Positions 14,001-23,797 of a stretch of 64,000 nucleotides of DNA are shown here, piece by piece. A program made the position numbers and the translations under genes. Under the pieces are notes generated by a model that did not search any database, was not told the origin of the DNA, and worked only from the letters and a program-made list of their open reading frames with translations. Numbering within the stretch: the first letter of the stretch is position 1; every line of letters begins with the position of its first letter. Source of the stretch: Henricia sp. BOLD:AAB3569 (lineage: Eukaryota > Echinodermata > Asteroidea > Spinulosida > Echinasteridae); NCBI GenBank assembly GCA_037783545.1, contig JBBELK010000005.1:434001-498000 (forward strand). Direction: 5' to 3'.

Positions 14001-17000
14001 ATTTGTACAACAAAAAACAAAATAAAACATGAATGTTTAGACACAGTAATGTACTTCAGGGATCATAAACAAAAAATCCAACAATAATTTTAAAAACATT
14101 TTATGGTCACTGCAGACGACTTTTTCTAACCGCAAGACTTAGCATTTCAGACACGACCGACCAAGTTAGACTGAAAACAGGTCACACAGCTGCATCAAGG
14201 AGCGTGTCCAGATCACATTTTTGAGCACCCCCATTTTTCCCATGGGAGTTGAGATTTTGATACCATATCATCTGTCATATTTTTATTCTTACCATTCTAA
14301 AATTTCGCGCTCCCGATCCACATATTTCCAAGGATATCATAAAAAACACCGATGTTTTTAATTTATCCGGTTACAATGTACATAAAGCAGTGCAGTGAAT
14401 ACAGCAACATTTTTGCTTCCACATCCAAATTGGAGATTGCAAATTTCCTGTTTTCTTCCCATGGATAGTATTTTGGGGAAGTATTTTATATGATTGTTTG
14501 GTTAGAACGAAATCCATTTTTTGACAGCCTATTTTCTGGACATTGTTAACAGTAAGCAATTGCTTAAGCATGCCACCACTGTGAAATGACACTTAAGCCT
14601 AGCAGGACTTATTGTATCTGCTGTAGTAAGCATACTTTTTCAGATAAGGCCAAACAAAAAAGAACTGTTTAGCGTAAGTTGAAGTCTTCCAAAATTATGC
14701 GATGACGCAGCTTTTTTTTTTCATTTTTTTTTTTGGGCGAGTGGATTCTGAGCAATAAAGGCACATTTCTAATCTAAGTAAAAAAAAAACCGTTGACACG
14801 CAGGGTTGAAAGTGACGCGCGCGCTGACGATATTTTTGTTGACGCTGTTTTTGAAAAAAACAACTTTTTGGGGTGCCTAATGCTTGAGCAGTGCTTTGAA
14901 ATTGGGCCTAAGCAGCAGGATTATTCCCTCCCCCCCCCCCCCCCCCCCTTCCATCCCCAACCAGCCTCCACAACTGAATTTATTCATACACTAATCCTGT
15001 TCCAAGTCTAAATCATACAACACGATCCACACTTAAAGGGCCCCTGAAATGGTGTTTTGATCAATGAAATCTGTGCTGTGGAACTAGCCCATTAATTTAC
15101 AATCATAAAAACCCTACTTGGAAGTCGTTTGGGGTGTTAAAATCAAGGTTTTTGATTTTTATGCTAATGCTAATTTACATATGCATGAGCAAAGTGGTGA
15201 TGTCACATTAGGAAAACACAGGAAAATCTCATTCAACTGTGCACAAAAGTTTCCACAATTTTCTCCAACTTGCTGAAACTTTTGTAACCCATGACGGTTT
15301 AGGTTTGTTTTACATGTTGCCTGTTGCAAACCATGAAAAAACTAAGGCTGGAAACTGCAGCATTTTTCCACAATTCCAGTTTGAAGTCTTATGTTTTTTC
15401 TTTGCTTTTCTGCTGTGTGTTACCCGGTAGTACTAAAAGTGACATGCCCCAAACAGCACCCTCTTTCTGTGAGTTTATGTGAAATTTAAAAATGCCACTT
15501 TTTATTCATGGGGCATCAAAATGAACAGTAGTATTGTCTTTCTACACAAGTAATCCTTCATATGCAGCAAAAACTGTGCATAAAGTTATTGAGCATTTCA
15601 GGGGCCCTTTAATGTACCAGTAGGCCACAAAATGTGGAATCTTCAACATACATTGTAGACCTCGGCTTAAATTCCTATTAATGAAACATAAGATTAGCTG
15701 TATCGTTTACTGTTAAAATATACAGCTGCAAAACCCATAATTGATTTACCATTCGTTAAATGAATATTGAATTTAATTGAAACTGGCTTCAATTCCTAAA
15801 ACTTGCATGAGAAACGTCTGGCTCTTAAATAAAATACAATACGAGGAGTGCATGGCAATTTGACCATATGCTGAGAGAGCGCGCATACACGTACATGTAA
15901 CACTATCGTAGAGTCTGCAATCAATATTATAATTTGATTTCAGTGTGCCGATCTTCGTCTGCTGCACTGCTTTCTGCTCATTTAGCCATTTCTTGTTCGT
16001 CATGCGCAGCGCATTTTGACGCCCATGCAAAATTAATGAAATGTAATGTTGCTGATGTGCTGTTAGGAGGAAGATCTGAGCCATGTTAAAGAAAAAAGTA
16101 AATTTTTATTTCACAATAAGAATGTGCATTTAAAAAAAACCATTATTATTATTATTTATTTTATTTTTTACACAGCCTTTAAAACAGGTTGTACAGAAAT
16201 TTACAAAACTGATAAATAAAACTCAACATTCCAGACAGTTTTAATTTGACCATATTGGGATGTTGACCGGAGACATTTTTTATGCCATGCCTATGGGTTG
16301 AGCACTGGAACAGTAGAACAGAGGTCTCGGGTTCGAATCAAAAGGCACAATGACTGCTAATTTGAGAACATGTTAAAAATTCTAGAGACACGAGAGCGAG
16401 GCCCTGCGACTCACGCGAGGAAATTGAGAACCCCTGCGAACGTTTCGAGACATTTTGAAAACTCCCTCGCGAATGCCGTTCGCAATTGTCACCAACAGTC
16501 GCAGCCCACTGAGATAGGGGCTTTAACGTTTCACTGTAGAATAGGTGCTCTTTAAGATTAAAATTATATGAAATGAACACCAAAAAAAACACAGAAGTAC
16601 AAGCAGCTGAGATGAAATACACACTGTAATTAACAACATAACACCTCCCAATATACAACAGCTAGGCTGGATGTGATGAAACGATGACATTATAACAGGC
16701 AGGTGTTTTGAGACCAATATCCGCACTCGGAGACTTATTGAGATCGATTTTAATCATGGTTTTAGCCAGAGGGAATCGTTTGGATGCCCGCATGGACGGG
16801 TACTAGATACTGACGGGTACTAGAAATAACGTATACCGAAAACGGATGCACACTTATGTATGAGTACTGTAATGTATGCACGAGTAGACCACACCGTATG
16901 GTGTGAGGGTAATAAATTGTATTTGTGGTAGTTGAATAGAATTTTGAATAAATGCATATATATTTATTTATTTTAATCCATTTATTTATCCAGAAACAGT

Positions 17001-20000
17001 TAGAACTGGTTTCCATTGGGACCCTGCAAACATGCATAAAAACACTAAAATACTAATTTTATTTAAAGATAGTATACTTAATTGGTAAACTGTTACAAAT
17101 AGTTTTATCCCCCCCGTGTGATTGAAGATATGCATGATTAAAACCAACCAGTACTTCGTCTAACTTTTGAGAAAACAGTCAAAAAAGGGTTTACAGTCAC
17201 TTCGTCCCAAAACCACTTCGCCTGTGCACGAAGTGGCATTTGGGCAAGGTAGTGTTTGGATGAAGTGGTTTTGGGGCGAAATGAATTTATATCTTGCGAG
17301 ACGAAAAATTATTGTTTTGCTCATTTCTCAAAGACTATAGCACTTCAGACAAAACCATTTCAGGGGAAGTTTTCTACGGCCATCATGTTTATATTGTGTA
17401 AGTTAGACGTGTGGGGTGTTATGGCCGAGCGGTCTAGTCTGTGCTAGTACTAGAATGTAGGTTCGATTCCGGGCCGCGACGGGTTGTGGCGCCTTTTCCC
17501 CTTGAGCAAGGCACTCAACCACACTTGCTCCCATTCCTGTAAATGGCGGTCCCTCCGCTGTTGGATGTGGTAAATAAATAAATAAATCTGTGAACATTTC
17601 TGATTTTCGAGATATATGTACTGTCTTTAAATTAAATAACTTCCAGTAATAACTTTCAGCACACAACCAGTACGACATGAGCCACAGAGTGCACGTACAC
17701 GACCGACTAAGAATAAGTCGTGTTGACACACCTCGTCAAGAGCGGCAAAACGCGCATGGATTTTTCATGTTTTTGGAAAACGTAGTGCATTTGACGGAGC
17801 TGAAAAGTCTTAAGATAGGTTTTTTTTATTTATAATGGTTTTGTTCCCAGAATCGCTCAAAACCACATCATCTACATGTATAGGGCCTTTAACATGGTGG
17901 AATTTTTGTTCTACATGTTAAAGTTCGGGGGGGGGGGGGGGGGGGGGGGGGTAAACATAAAATATTATTCTCGATTTAACAACAACAAAATAACCAGATT
18001 GCACATGACAAGCCACGAAATCACGTCACATTTCAGAGACCCTTTTAAAGGAAGGGACAACACTTGTTTGAAGTTATCGACGAATTTAATAAAAAATTAT
18101 CACCGATGTTTTGCCTGGTGCATAAACCTTCATGAGAATCAGAGAATGGTGTTTTCAACGTCGGCAACATAATTAATTTTGATGATAAACTCTGCAACTA
18201 ATGCAACTATGTGCTGCGCCATATTTGAAAAATGTTGAAATGGATGATGACGTCAACCATGCAACGATTGCATGGAAGTACATACATGTAATATGTTGTG
18301 TCCTGACTCACACCCTCTCAAGTCTGAGCGCCGAACTGCAAAAGATGGCGACTTACATGAAGCGTACATGTACAGAGATAGGCATCCCTTAATTTGCAAG
18401 TGTACTTTCTTTAAAGGTAGTCTACTTGTTTGGTAATTATACCCTCCAGAATAAATTCTGAATTATTTTGTTTTAGCTTACTTGTTATTTAAGATGGTAA
18501 TGGTAGTAATCATCCTGTGAAATTATTTCGTCTGAATTGCCCCCATTCATGAGAAAAATGACAAATGACATTCATTCAAATGCACAAAAACCGTACTTGG
18601 ATTATTCAGGTTTTCTGAAGTATTACTGGATCTGGTACATGTATTTGGCTGAAATTTCTACAAGGTAGTTTTCTCGACCTATGCTTTCAATTAATTTTAA
18701 CACTTTACCAAACAAGTATACTACCTTTAAGCAGCGTTCGCCCTTAACTTTTTTCCCAACTGGCCAACAGGGCCAATTGTATTAAATCTTCACTGGCCCG
18801 TCGGCATTTCAATTGGCCCGGTTTAATACTGTTAAAATTAATGTTTGCAAAAACCACATTTGAGTGAATAAATTAGGAAAATTTGGTAGTCATAAGGTTC
18901 TCCTCATTAAAAGTTTTAAAATGTGTGGTACATTTTAGAGCTTTCTGGTGAATTTTAGAGCTATTCTGGAGTCTTGAAAGGCTCTTTTGTTATAAATTAT
19001 CAAGGATGAATGTTTTGGTGCATTTGCAGTTCTAAGTGTGAGTGTACATCTTGGGGCGGTTATAAAGAATTAGACCAGGGCAGAGCTGGTCTTTTTCAAC
19101 CTGTTGGCTTGGGGTCAAGTCAGTTTTTGGTTTTTGACATGTGACTTGACCCTGGAGAAAATGACTTGTGACTGGACTTGGAAAATAAGATTGATTTACG
19201 ACTTGAAATAAAAACTACATGTAGTTATCAAGTCTCCAGTCCCAGAGACATACTGCATACCCAAAACTGGAAGTGCAGTCTCTCACTCCAGGGGAATAAA
19301 TTGGAACCGGCGTGGGAGTCTGAAGAAAGATCAAAGTTATTTCATCACTCCTTTAAATTTAGTACAGCGTGGGTCTGTTTTATTTCAACTGGACAGCCGG
19401 ACCATTGGGAAGGCTTTCCAGCTGGCCCTAGACCATTTCAACTGTCATTTGGCCAACGGACCAGTGCTAATTCGAACGCTGCTTTAAGTGTGTGATCTAA
19501 TGCAGTGAATGCAATGTGATTTTGCAGTACCCATGACCACAATCAATGTCTGCAAACCGTCTAATAAGGCGATGTGTCCGCAGGAGAGACATGTCTACTG
19601 CAATAATATAAGGATTATTTCTCAGCCAAAACTGCAATGCGCATTCATAATGCTGTGTCCTGACCCGCCGGGAACAAATACTGGCTTTTTATTCTTTTGC
19701 AAATCAGTCTCCGGAAAGTACACAAAAAGGTCCATTTTGAATCCCATATTTTATTTAAAGTGTATATATAACATTTGAAAGAATTTCAGACAATATCCGA
19801 GACCACAGACAAAAGTCAAGTATTTTCAAGGTAAAAATCTTAAATTTCTCACTCATAACTGAATACAGTTTAACACTTCCAGGGGCCAAATTTAAAGCTG
19901 TTTAGCCATGTTACTTTTAGCAGAAAATTTTTGTTGGGTATGCCAGCCTAAATCATATGTGATGTGTATTACAATTGACTTGTATTCACAAGTTAACATA

Positions 20001-22838
20001 AAAATTTTTTTGGCAAGTGGCAACCCATTTTTTATAAAGCAAATACCGGTAAATTTTGAGCTAAAAATTTAAGAATTTTTTTCTGCTAAACAGCTAAATT
20101 GGCCCCAGTATGTACAAAAAAATCATCAATATTTCATCACTATTTTATTAATATTTTTTTACAAATTTCCCCCAAAAGGAACGAAATTCACACAATTTCC
20201 ATTGAAATTCACACTTTTTCCTTTCACACAAATTCACACATTTTCTTCCTTCAAACAAATATTTTTACCATTTTTTCCCTTTTTTAAAAGAGCGTGACCA
20301 GATTTTTAAAAAAAATGGATTCTGTTCTAACCTAACATTGGTATAAAATACCTTCCCAAACTAATATCCATGGGAAGAAAACAGAAAATGTTTTCGCTTA
20401 TTCCCGACACACTTTAGGCCTCTCTGCATTGGACTTTTTTTGGGAAAACTTACCGAGACGATGGGTACTTTTCCCATTTTAAGTCCAATGCGGACAGCCT
20501 AGGATTTTTTTATCTCAGTAACTTTTCCTGAGTCCAGCAGTTACTTTTCCTGGCCAACTTCTGCCCAGGAAAATTGACCAGGTAACTTTTCCCGAGACGA
20601 AAAGTCCAATGCGGACACAGCTTTGGAAGAGTACGTCCGGGCCGTGAAGGTCAAACTGCGAAGGGACACTGTGCATGCTCTCCCACGGTCTCGGTAACAT
20701 TTTACTGTGTCAAAAAGTCCAAATGCAGACAGCAGTAAAATTTAGCCAGTTTTCATTTTACCATCGTCTCGCTAAAACCTTCCCTAAAAAAAGTTGAATG
20801 CGGACACGGCTCTAGACATGTTTGAACTTCATTTCAGATGCGCAGCAGATCAATATGACCAACCCTAACACCCAGGTTGTGTTTACCAAGCACTCGATTC
20901 AATCCAATATCAAGTCTAAGTGTCTAACACTGTGCAGTGCATGAACACCACGTCCTATGCACATTATTTGTGGTGCTCTGGGCTTCTGGGATTTAATTAG
21001 ATCCGTCAGAATTGAGCAAATTTTTTGTTTGGAGTTTGGAAAAGATGCGGTTTCATGAAACTGGACCACAATATTATTATCATTATTATTTCTTTCTGGT
21101 ATTCATACCAAGGATTCCTCAATAGTGCTCAATTAGGTCAGTCGGAATTTCCTCGTCCGTGTAACACCCAAAATACTTAAAGGAACACACCTTCTTTGTT
21201 GGGCTATTTTGGGCTCGAAATAGACCCATACATTATTCTGAAGCGCATTCGAGAGTAAATTAGATATATCCTGAAAAGACGCCGTCAAATTTAGCCGTTT
21301 TTGAGCACTTTTGAAAAATCCAAGGTCACGTGACTTTTCGGAATCAAATTCTGGTTCCGAAAAGTCACGTGGTCTTGTGAGTTAGTTGTATTTCCAGCCG
21401 TATAAAAGTTTGTTACTGCAGAACTGCACCAAATTCAACTCTGATTTCCCCCCAATATTTATAAGTAATTGACAAAAGAGAGACTATTTATACAGGTATG
21501 AAACAAAGTTAAACATAAGTATGAAAATTCGAACATAATTGTTTGTTTCGAGAGTCCGGAGAACGGGAGCGAGCGCGTGCTACGGCAGGCTACCGTGGAG
21601 TGTAGAAATTTGCCCCGCGCACTATACGGCAAATAGCCTGAGTGCACACATGCACACACACGGGCGTGTTGCTTCGGTGCACGTACGTTCGTGAAGAAAA
21701 AACATGATGCCAACTCCTCAAAAGAAAACGGAAATTCCTATTCGGTCGTCCGGGCTGTCCAGTGAAATCGTGAGCAGAAAATTGGAGATATCCTGAGCAG
21801 GAGAAGAGCGAATCGTTTGTGACAAAGTCGTGAGGCTCTCGCGTAGTTGCAACGGCTGGTAAAGCGTATAACCCGTCTTTTGACCGTTTTCGTGATTTTT
21901 GCACTTCTTTAGTAAATTACGGGATATTTTGATGAAATGTTTTCGCAACGACCATCAAAAAAGTATTGTCAATGCTGCTACATCACTAAATCATGTAAAC
22001 AGTAGGCAGGTGTGTACCTTTAATAGCACTGTTCTTGTAGTATATAAAGGCTATAGGTAGCAACTTGGGAACAAAATTTCAATTTTTAACTCAAATTTCT
22101 ATTTTGAGTTAAAACTACTCGGACTCGGACTCGGCCAGTCAGGACTCAGACTCGGACTCGAGTTTGGGCCGAGTTTGGGCCAAGTCCATCCGAGTCCAGT
22201 GAAAAAAACAAAAAACAATATTTAACCAAAAGTACATTATACAGGCGCCGACAATTATTTGAAGTGTCTATTGTAATTTATTTTTGGGCCGAAAGTATTT
22301 CGAACATGTTAAATAAAATTCTGAGAATGTAAAATAAATGATTTATAACGCTTTTAAAAACTAACTTTGAGCACTTGAAATGTATCTCACCTCCCAAAGA
22401 AACATTTATCTTTGCCTAAAGCAAACTTACGAGCTGCCAAAGATCACAGGCACGATTATTGACACTTGCACTTGAAACTGAAATAAGGACTCGGGACTCG
22501 GACTCGGCCTGCTGAGGACTCGGATATTTGCTGGACTCGGACTCAAGGACTCTGACTCGGACTGGGACACCAAGGACTCGGACTCGGAAAGTGGGGACTC
22601 GACTACAGCCCTAGCTGCCACCCACTATGCCCCTCTCGCGACGCCTAACCCCGCCCAACATCCCCTCCCAGTCCCTATTACAAGTTCCGCCCTCAGCTCC
22701 TCTGCACCTTTCTATTCTCAGTATTAAAAATCATGGTAGGCTAATATAAAAAAGCTCATAAATTCATTATTTTTCCAAGCCTTTTCAACTTACCTCGTTG
22801 CTCGCGATATGCGTTTTCTCGGTTGGACTTTCAGCCAT
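2020..22838 (-). CDS. SLC38A11-like sodium-coupled neutral amino acid transporter (5' part, 7 exons)
   Basis: Predicted multipass membrane transporter of the SLC38/AAAP family, which co-transports sodium and neutral amino acids. Coding exons, in gene order on the minus strand: 22838-22794, 13936-13792, 7124-7050, 4787-4653, 3746-3681, 3243-3143 and 2093-2020. The splice phases agree throughout and give 213 codons plus 2 bases. The start at 22838 opens MAESPTEKTHIASNE and is followed by a GTAAGT-like donor. Exon 2 begins with its own ATG, so it could also serve as a start. Family landmarks are FNVANSILGSGVIG (first membrane helix), LPYALKKAGLPFGIILLL, GGELSGTDTYQ, AMVGYNVIIGDT and SLPVSLYRNV; these match vertebrate SLC38A11 more closely than SLC38A7/A8 as I recall them. 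The remaining C-terminal half should lie beyond position 1. Introns reach about 8.9 kb and hold many mobile elements. Confidence 0.87.
2285..2795. repeat. Possible degenerate inverted-repeat element
   Basis: A GGCGTTTGAGATGCTTACAC stretch near 2289 is matched in inverted form by GGTGTAAGCATATCAAATGCC near 2765. The match is imperfect and no target-site duplication was identified. It sits in the intron between transporter exons 6 and 7. Confidence 0.3.
3050..3108 (+). repeat. Possible non-LTR retrotransposon 3' tail
   Basis: A GTTTGTAGGGCCGCAATGG stretch is followed by AAACCAG and ends in AATAAATAAATAAAT. A related sequence occurs in reverse orientation near 16950-17045 and 38780-38875. A conserved short 3' end plus an AT-rich simple repeat is typical of LINE tails. 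No reverse transcriptase is present, so the class is inference. Confidence 0.4.
3809..4249. repeat. Long fold-back element, about 200-bp arms
   Basis: The left arm (about 3809-4015) and right arm (about 4045-4249) are near-complementary over their whole length, both carrying CCCTGTGTACAAATTTCCAA or its complement, with a loop of only about 30 bases. Related sequence occurs as another fold-back at 10430-10901 and as single arms in intron 10 of both carboxypeptidase genes (about 34870 and 55245). It is a non-coding, intronic element and would form a strong RNA hairpin when transcribed. Confidence 0.85.
5974..7005. mobile_element. Non-autonomous element with GCTGTAACCGAAC ends
   Basis: Starts AATGCTGTAACCGAAC and ends GTTACAGCATT, so the termini are inverted repeats. 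The subterminal regions are dense in ACCGAAC/GTTCGG motifs in both orientations. A second, shorter copy at 46153-47024 shares most of the sequence and shows a clear 9-bp target-site duplication. No transposase frame is seen. It lies just downstream (in transporter gene order) of exon 3. Confidence 0.75.
7388..7712 (+). mobile_element. TTAA-flanked MITE, partial copy
   Basis: Shares with the copies at 12854-13360 and 25940-26378 the block from TTCACAAATTTACACATAAC through GAAATGGTTTTGTCTG and the GAGACGAAAATTCA core, and the right part with CATGCATATCTTCAATCAC. The right end is TTAA at 7709-7712. The left terminus is eroded and the centre is shortened. Confidence 0.7.
8213..8693. mobile_element. 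MITE built of GTTGC/GCAACT repeats
   Basis: Terminal inverted repeats run from AAGCCTAGCGTACATCGACC at the left to its complement ending CGTACGCTAGGCTT at the right. The interior is almost entirely repeats of GTTGC and GCAACT interleaved with CATCGAC and its complement, in both orientations. It contains no gene and lies in the intron between transporter exons 2 and 3. Confidence 0.85.
8700..9165. mobile_element. MITE with GGGAGAGTGGGGTTAGTT ends
   Basis: The left end TAGGGGAGAGTGGGGTTAGT is mirrored at 9140-9165 by CTAACCCCACTCTCCCTTA. The element is 466 bases with roughly 25-base inverted ends and a non-coding interior. It begins only a few bases after the preceding MITE ends. Confidence 0.85.
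9301..9445. mobile_element. Short MITE, inverted ends
   Basis: AGAGCCTTTGCACGGCGGCC followed by ATGACAGGGGGCAG at the left is mirrored by CTGCCCCCTGTCATGGCCGC near 9411 and GCAGAAGCTCT at the right end. The arms are about 34 bases and the total length is 145 bases. Confidence 0.7.
10430..10901. repeat. Fold-back element, about 200-bp arms
   Basis: The left arm begins GTCTATATAT and carries TTTTCAATACTGGAGAGACC; the right arm carries the complement and ends at CTATATAGAC. The central parts match the fold-back element at 3809-4249, including CCCTGTGTGCAAATTTCCAA. It is non-coding and intronic. Confidence 0.8.
11145..12113. mobile_element. MITE with GGGCTATTTCACAATAAGTG ends
   Basis: The inverted ends read GGGCTATTTCACAATAAGTG at 11146 and CACTTATTGTGAAATAGCCC near 12090. 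Length is about 969 bases. The interior contains several spaced copies of TGTCC-CTCC-AGGACA-like dyads (near 11548, 11620, 11725 and 11830). No coding frame is seen. Confidence 0.85.
12115..12665 (-). mobile_element. Dispersed element (GGAGCGTGTCCAGATCAC family), interrupted
   Basis: Relatives occur at 14205-14545, 37630-37970 and 58385-58670. Shared landmarks are ATCCATGGGAAGAAAACA, TTTGGATGTGGAAGC-like and TTTGATACCATATCA (or complements). This copy is split by a second element at 12269-12491. The copies at 37630 and 58385 occupy the same intron of the two carboxypeptidase paralogues, so that insertion predates the gene duplication. Confidence 0.7.
12269..12491. mobile_element. hAT-like MITE nested in another repeat
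   Basis: Begins CAGGGCTCGAA and ends TTCGAGCCCTG, the CAGGG...CCCTG termini typical of hAT elements, flanked by CATGT on both sides. It interrupts the older repeat 12115-12665. The interior is non-coding. Confidence 0.65.
12854..13360 (+). mobile_element. TTAA-flanked MITE, full copy
   Basis: Flanked by TTAA at 12854-12857 and 13357-13360, with inverted ends AGGCAGTATACATCATTGG and CCAATCATGTATACTATCT. The centre is an array of TTTCGCCCCAAA/CACTTCGCCC modules in alternating sense, preceded by a TCGTCTCATGAGACGA palindrome. The TTAA target suggests a piggyBac-like mobiliser, which is inference; no transposase is encoded. Confidence 0.88.
14205..14545 (+). mobile_element. Dispersed element, GGAGCGTGTCCAGATCAC family
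   Basis: Starts AAGGAGCGTGTCCAGATCAC and includes GATTTTGATACCATATCA, CATCCAAATTGGAGATTGC and TCTTCCCATGGATAGTATTT, shared in the same order with 37630-37970 and 58385-58670 and in reverse with 12115-12665. Confidence 0.7.
14930..14948. repeat. Poly-C homopolymer
   Basis: Nineteen consecutive C residues, preceded by CCCT. It lies in a transporter intron and is likely length-polymorphic and prone to sequencing error. Confidence 0.95.
15033..15612. mobile_element. TTAA-flanked MITE with GGGCCCCTGAAATG ends
   Basis: TTAA at 15033-15036 and 15609-15612 bound inverted ends AAGGGCCCCTGAAATG and CATTTCAGGGGCCCTT. The interior of about 550 bases has no coding frame of note. Confidence 0.85.
16860..17045 (-). 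repeat. Dispersed repeat with LINE-like tail
   Basis: Starts near TGAGTACTGTAATGTATGCA and ends near ATGCATAAAAACAC. The same sequence recurs at 38295-38880, where a SINE interrupts it. The stretch GGTTTCCATTGGGACCCTGC next to TTTATTTATTTTAATCC, read in reverse, resembles a non-LTR retrotransposon 3' end. No protein domain is present. Confidence 0.5.
17063..17630 (-). mobile_element. TTAA-flanked MITE containing a SINE
   Basis: Reverse-orientation copy of the 12854-13360 family, with TTAA at 17063-17066 and 17627-17630. It contains the GGTTTTGGGGCGAAATG module and the GAGACGAAAA core. A tRNA-derived SINE at about 17410-17587 interrupts it; the uninterrupted sequence is seen in the copy at 28272-28758, near 28700. 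Confidence 0.82.
17410..17587 (+). mobile_element. tRNA-derived SINE
   Basis: Pol III-type boxes are visible: TATGGCCGAGCGG (A-box like) and GGTTCGATTCC (B box). These are followed by GCAAGGCACTCAACCACA, CCCATTCCTGTAAATGG and a TAAATAAATAAATAAA tail. A close relative is at 26417-26637, and the same GCAAGGCACTCAACCACA body motif occurs in the SINE at 38392-38731. Confidence 0.85.
17640..17890 (-). mobile_element. Partial copy of GGGCCTGTAGATGAT element
   Basis: Matches in reverse the complete TTAA-flanked insertion at 26914-27435 and the partial copy at 38880-39190, sharing TGGATTTTTCATGTTTTTGG and GAATCGCTCAAAACCACATC, and ends TAGGGCCTTTAA. Only one terminus is clear. Confidence 0.6.
17927..17951. 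repeat. Poly-G homopolymer
   Basis: Twenty-five consecutive G residues. Such a run can form a G-quadruplex on this strand and is a likely spot for length polymorphism or sequencing error. Confidence 0.95.
18411..18730. mobile_element. TTAA-flanked MITE, AGGTAGT-type ends
   Basis: TTAA at 18411-18414 and 18727-18730. The inverted ends read AGGTAGTCTACTTGTTTGGT and ACCAAACAAGTATACTACCT. Total length is 320 bases. The end sequence AGGTAGTNTACNTG resembles the 12854-13360 family, so the two may share a mobiliser. Confidence 0.87.
18731..19482. mobile_element. MITE inserted at the edge of another MITE
   Basis: Inverted ends GCAGCGTTCG and CGAACGCTGC. CTTTAAG directly repeats on both sides and overlaps the terminal TTAA of the preceding MITE, so this element appears to have inserted exactly at that junction. 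The interior contains repeated TTGGCC/GGCCAA motifs and no gene. Confidence 0.72.
20415..20811. mobile_element. Element with GTCCGCATTGGACTTTTT ends
   Basis: Begins GGCCTCTCTGCATTGGACTT and ends TGAATGCGGACACGGC, with several internal AAGTCCAATGCGGACA repeats. Related copies lie in intron 3 of both carboxypeptidase genes (from 27440 and from 45468), with a short derivative at about 54395-54470. Confidence 0.7.
21090..21125 (-). repeat. Truncated SINE 3' end
   Basis: TTTCTTTCTGGTATTCATAC, followed by CAAGGATTCC, is the complement of the 3' end of the SINE at 38392-38731, including the adjoining ATT trinucleotide tail. Confidence 0.5.
21177..22023. mobile_element. TTAA-flanked element with AGGAACACACCT ends
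   Basis: TTAA at 21177-21180 and 22020-22023 bound AGGAACACACCT and AGGTGTGTAC-CT. Inside, 21318-21372 is a strong hairpin around AAAAGTCACGTG. A relative in opposite orientation, with a similar ACGTGA hairpin, is found in intron 2 of carboxypeptidase copy B (about 44420-45080). Confidence 0.75.
22110..22615. mobile_element. Repeat with GGACTCGGACTCGG termini
   Basis: Both ends carry hexamer-like GACTCG/CGAGTC repeats (about 22115-22200 and 22485-22605) enclosing an AT-rich centre. The right end CGACTACAGCCCTA resembles the CGACTACAACCCT end of the elements in the carboxypeptidase introns (30871-31074, 51740-51975). It is probably a related non-autonomous element. Confidence 0.55.
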
Positions 22839-23488
22839 GGTGATCGCTTTTCACAATCACAGACAGTTCCACACTCCAAATCTTTAAATATGTAGGGCCA
22901 AATGTTTACGAACCGCTAGCGAGTGGAAGACGGCATCATCAACCGTCTGAGCTGTCAAATCTGTCGGCGGTCAAAAGTGTCTACTGGCCGGTCGCGCCGC
23001 CGGATGCCGCACGGAAGGCGGCCGCTAAAAAGGTGTCGCAAATTTTATTTCTCCCGAGCCAACCACCATTCTGCATGTTCTGGAACCAAGTACAATTATA
23101 GCCAAACCATTTCCTAAATACTAGAGGGTGTTAACAAGTGTTTCTTCGGCGGTCTAGCTTGAAAAACATCAGGCTTGAAAAACACCGAGATCGAGATGGT
23201 TGCTCAGATATCGGTGAATGTGATGACATCATCACACGTGTTATGAATATTCATATTAAATGTTAATTAGGCACCGTGTGTAAATTCAAGTTTAACCACA
23301 TAAATCGGACACGGCTTGCTGCAGAAAATAGTGCTGAGCATATTCAGCTAAAATATCATGTCGTAATGTCGTCTGTATATTTTCTATCAATTTATGCTCA
23401 GCACAAAAAAAATGCCAAGCCAAGCGCAGGAACATTTTTTATGAATAATGAATAATTCAGTAGTTCCAGGGTTGCCCTCACTCACTGA

Positions 23489-23503
23489 CAGCAGAGGGCG
23501 CCC
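23489..23503 (+). promoter_or_regulatory. CTCF-like motif
   Basis: CAGCAGAGGGCGCCC fits the AGGGGGCGC-type core of CTCF sites. The same motif is kept at 39880-39894 upstream of copy B. A second version, ACAACAGAGGGCGCTGT, is at 23974-23990, with relatives at 41395-41410 and 41690-41706. Binding is inferred from motif similarity only. Confidence 0.4.
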
Positions 23504-23797
23504 TATCATCATGTTATTTTGATCTGACTTTCTCGTTTCCACAGTTGACGTTTCTTGAAGTTGAAAGTCTAGTTTTTTACTGTCTGCAGAAAGAGAGTAA
23601 AAATTCATTTTAAACTTTGAAGTGACAATGTTAATATTATAATAAGATCGTTTGTGGTCACTGTATGTTATGTAGGGATCTGCATAAAACAGCAGATTTA
23701 GTAGAGATATTTTTTGAACATGTTGAAATGAACATGATGAAAGCATTTCACTTTTCAGACCAATGTTTGTACAAAACCTGATATTTATAAGGGAATT

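Noticed and set aside
16300-16345. tRNA fragment near GGTCTCGGGTTCGAATC
   Set aside because: Only a B-box-like sequence is present, without A box or stems; too little to call.
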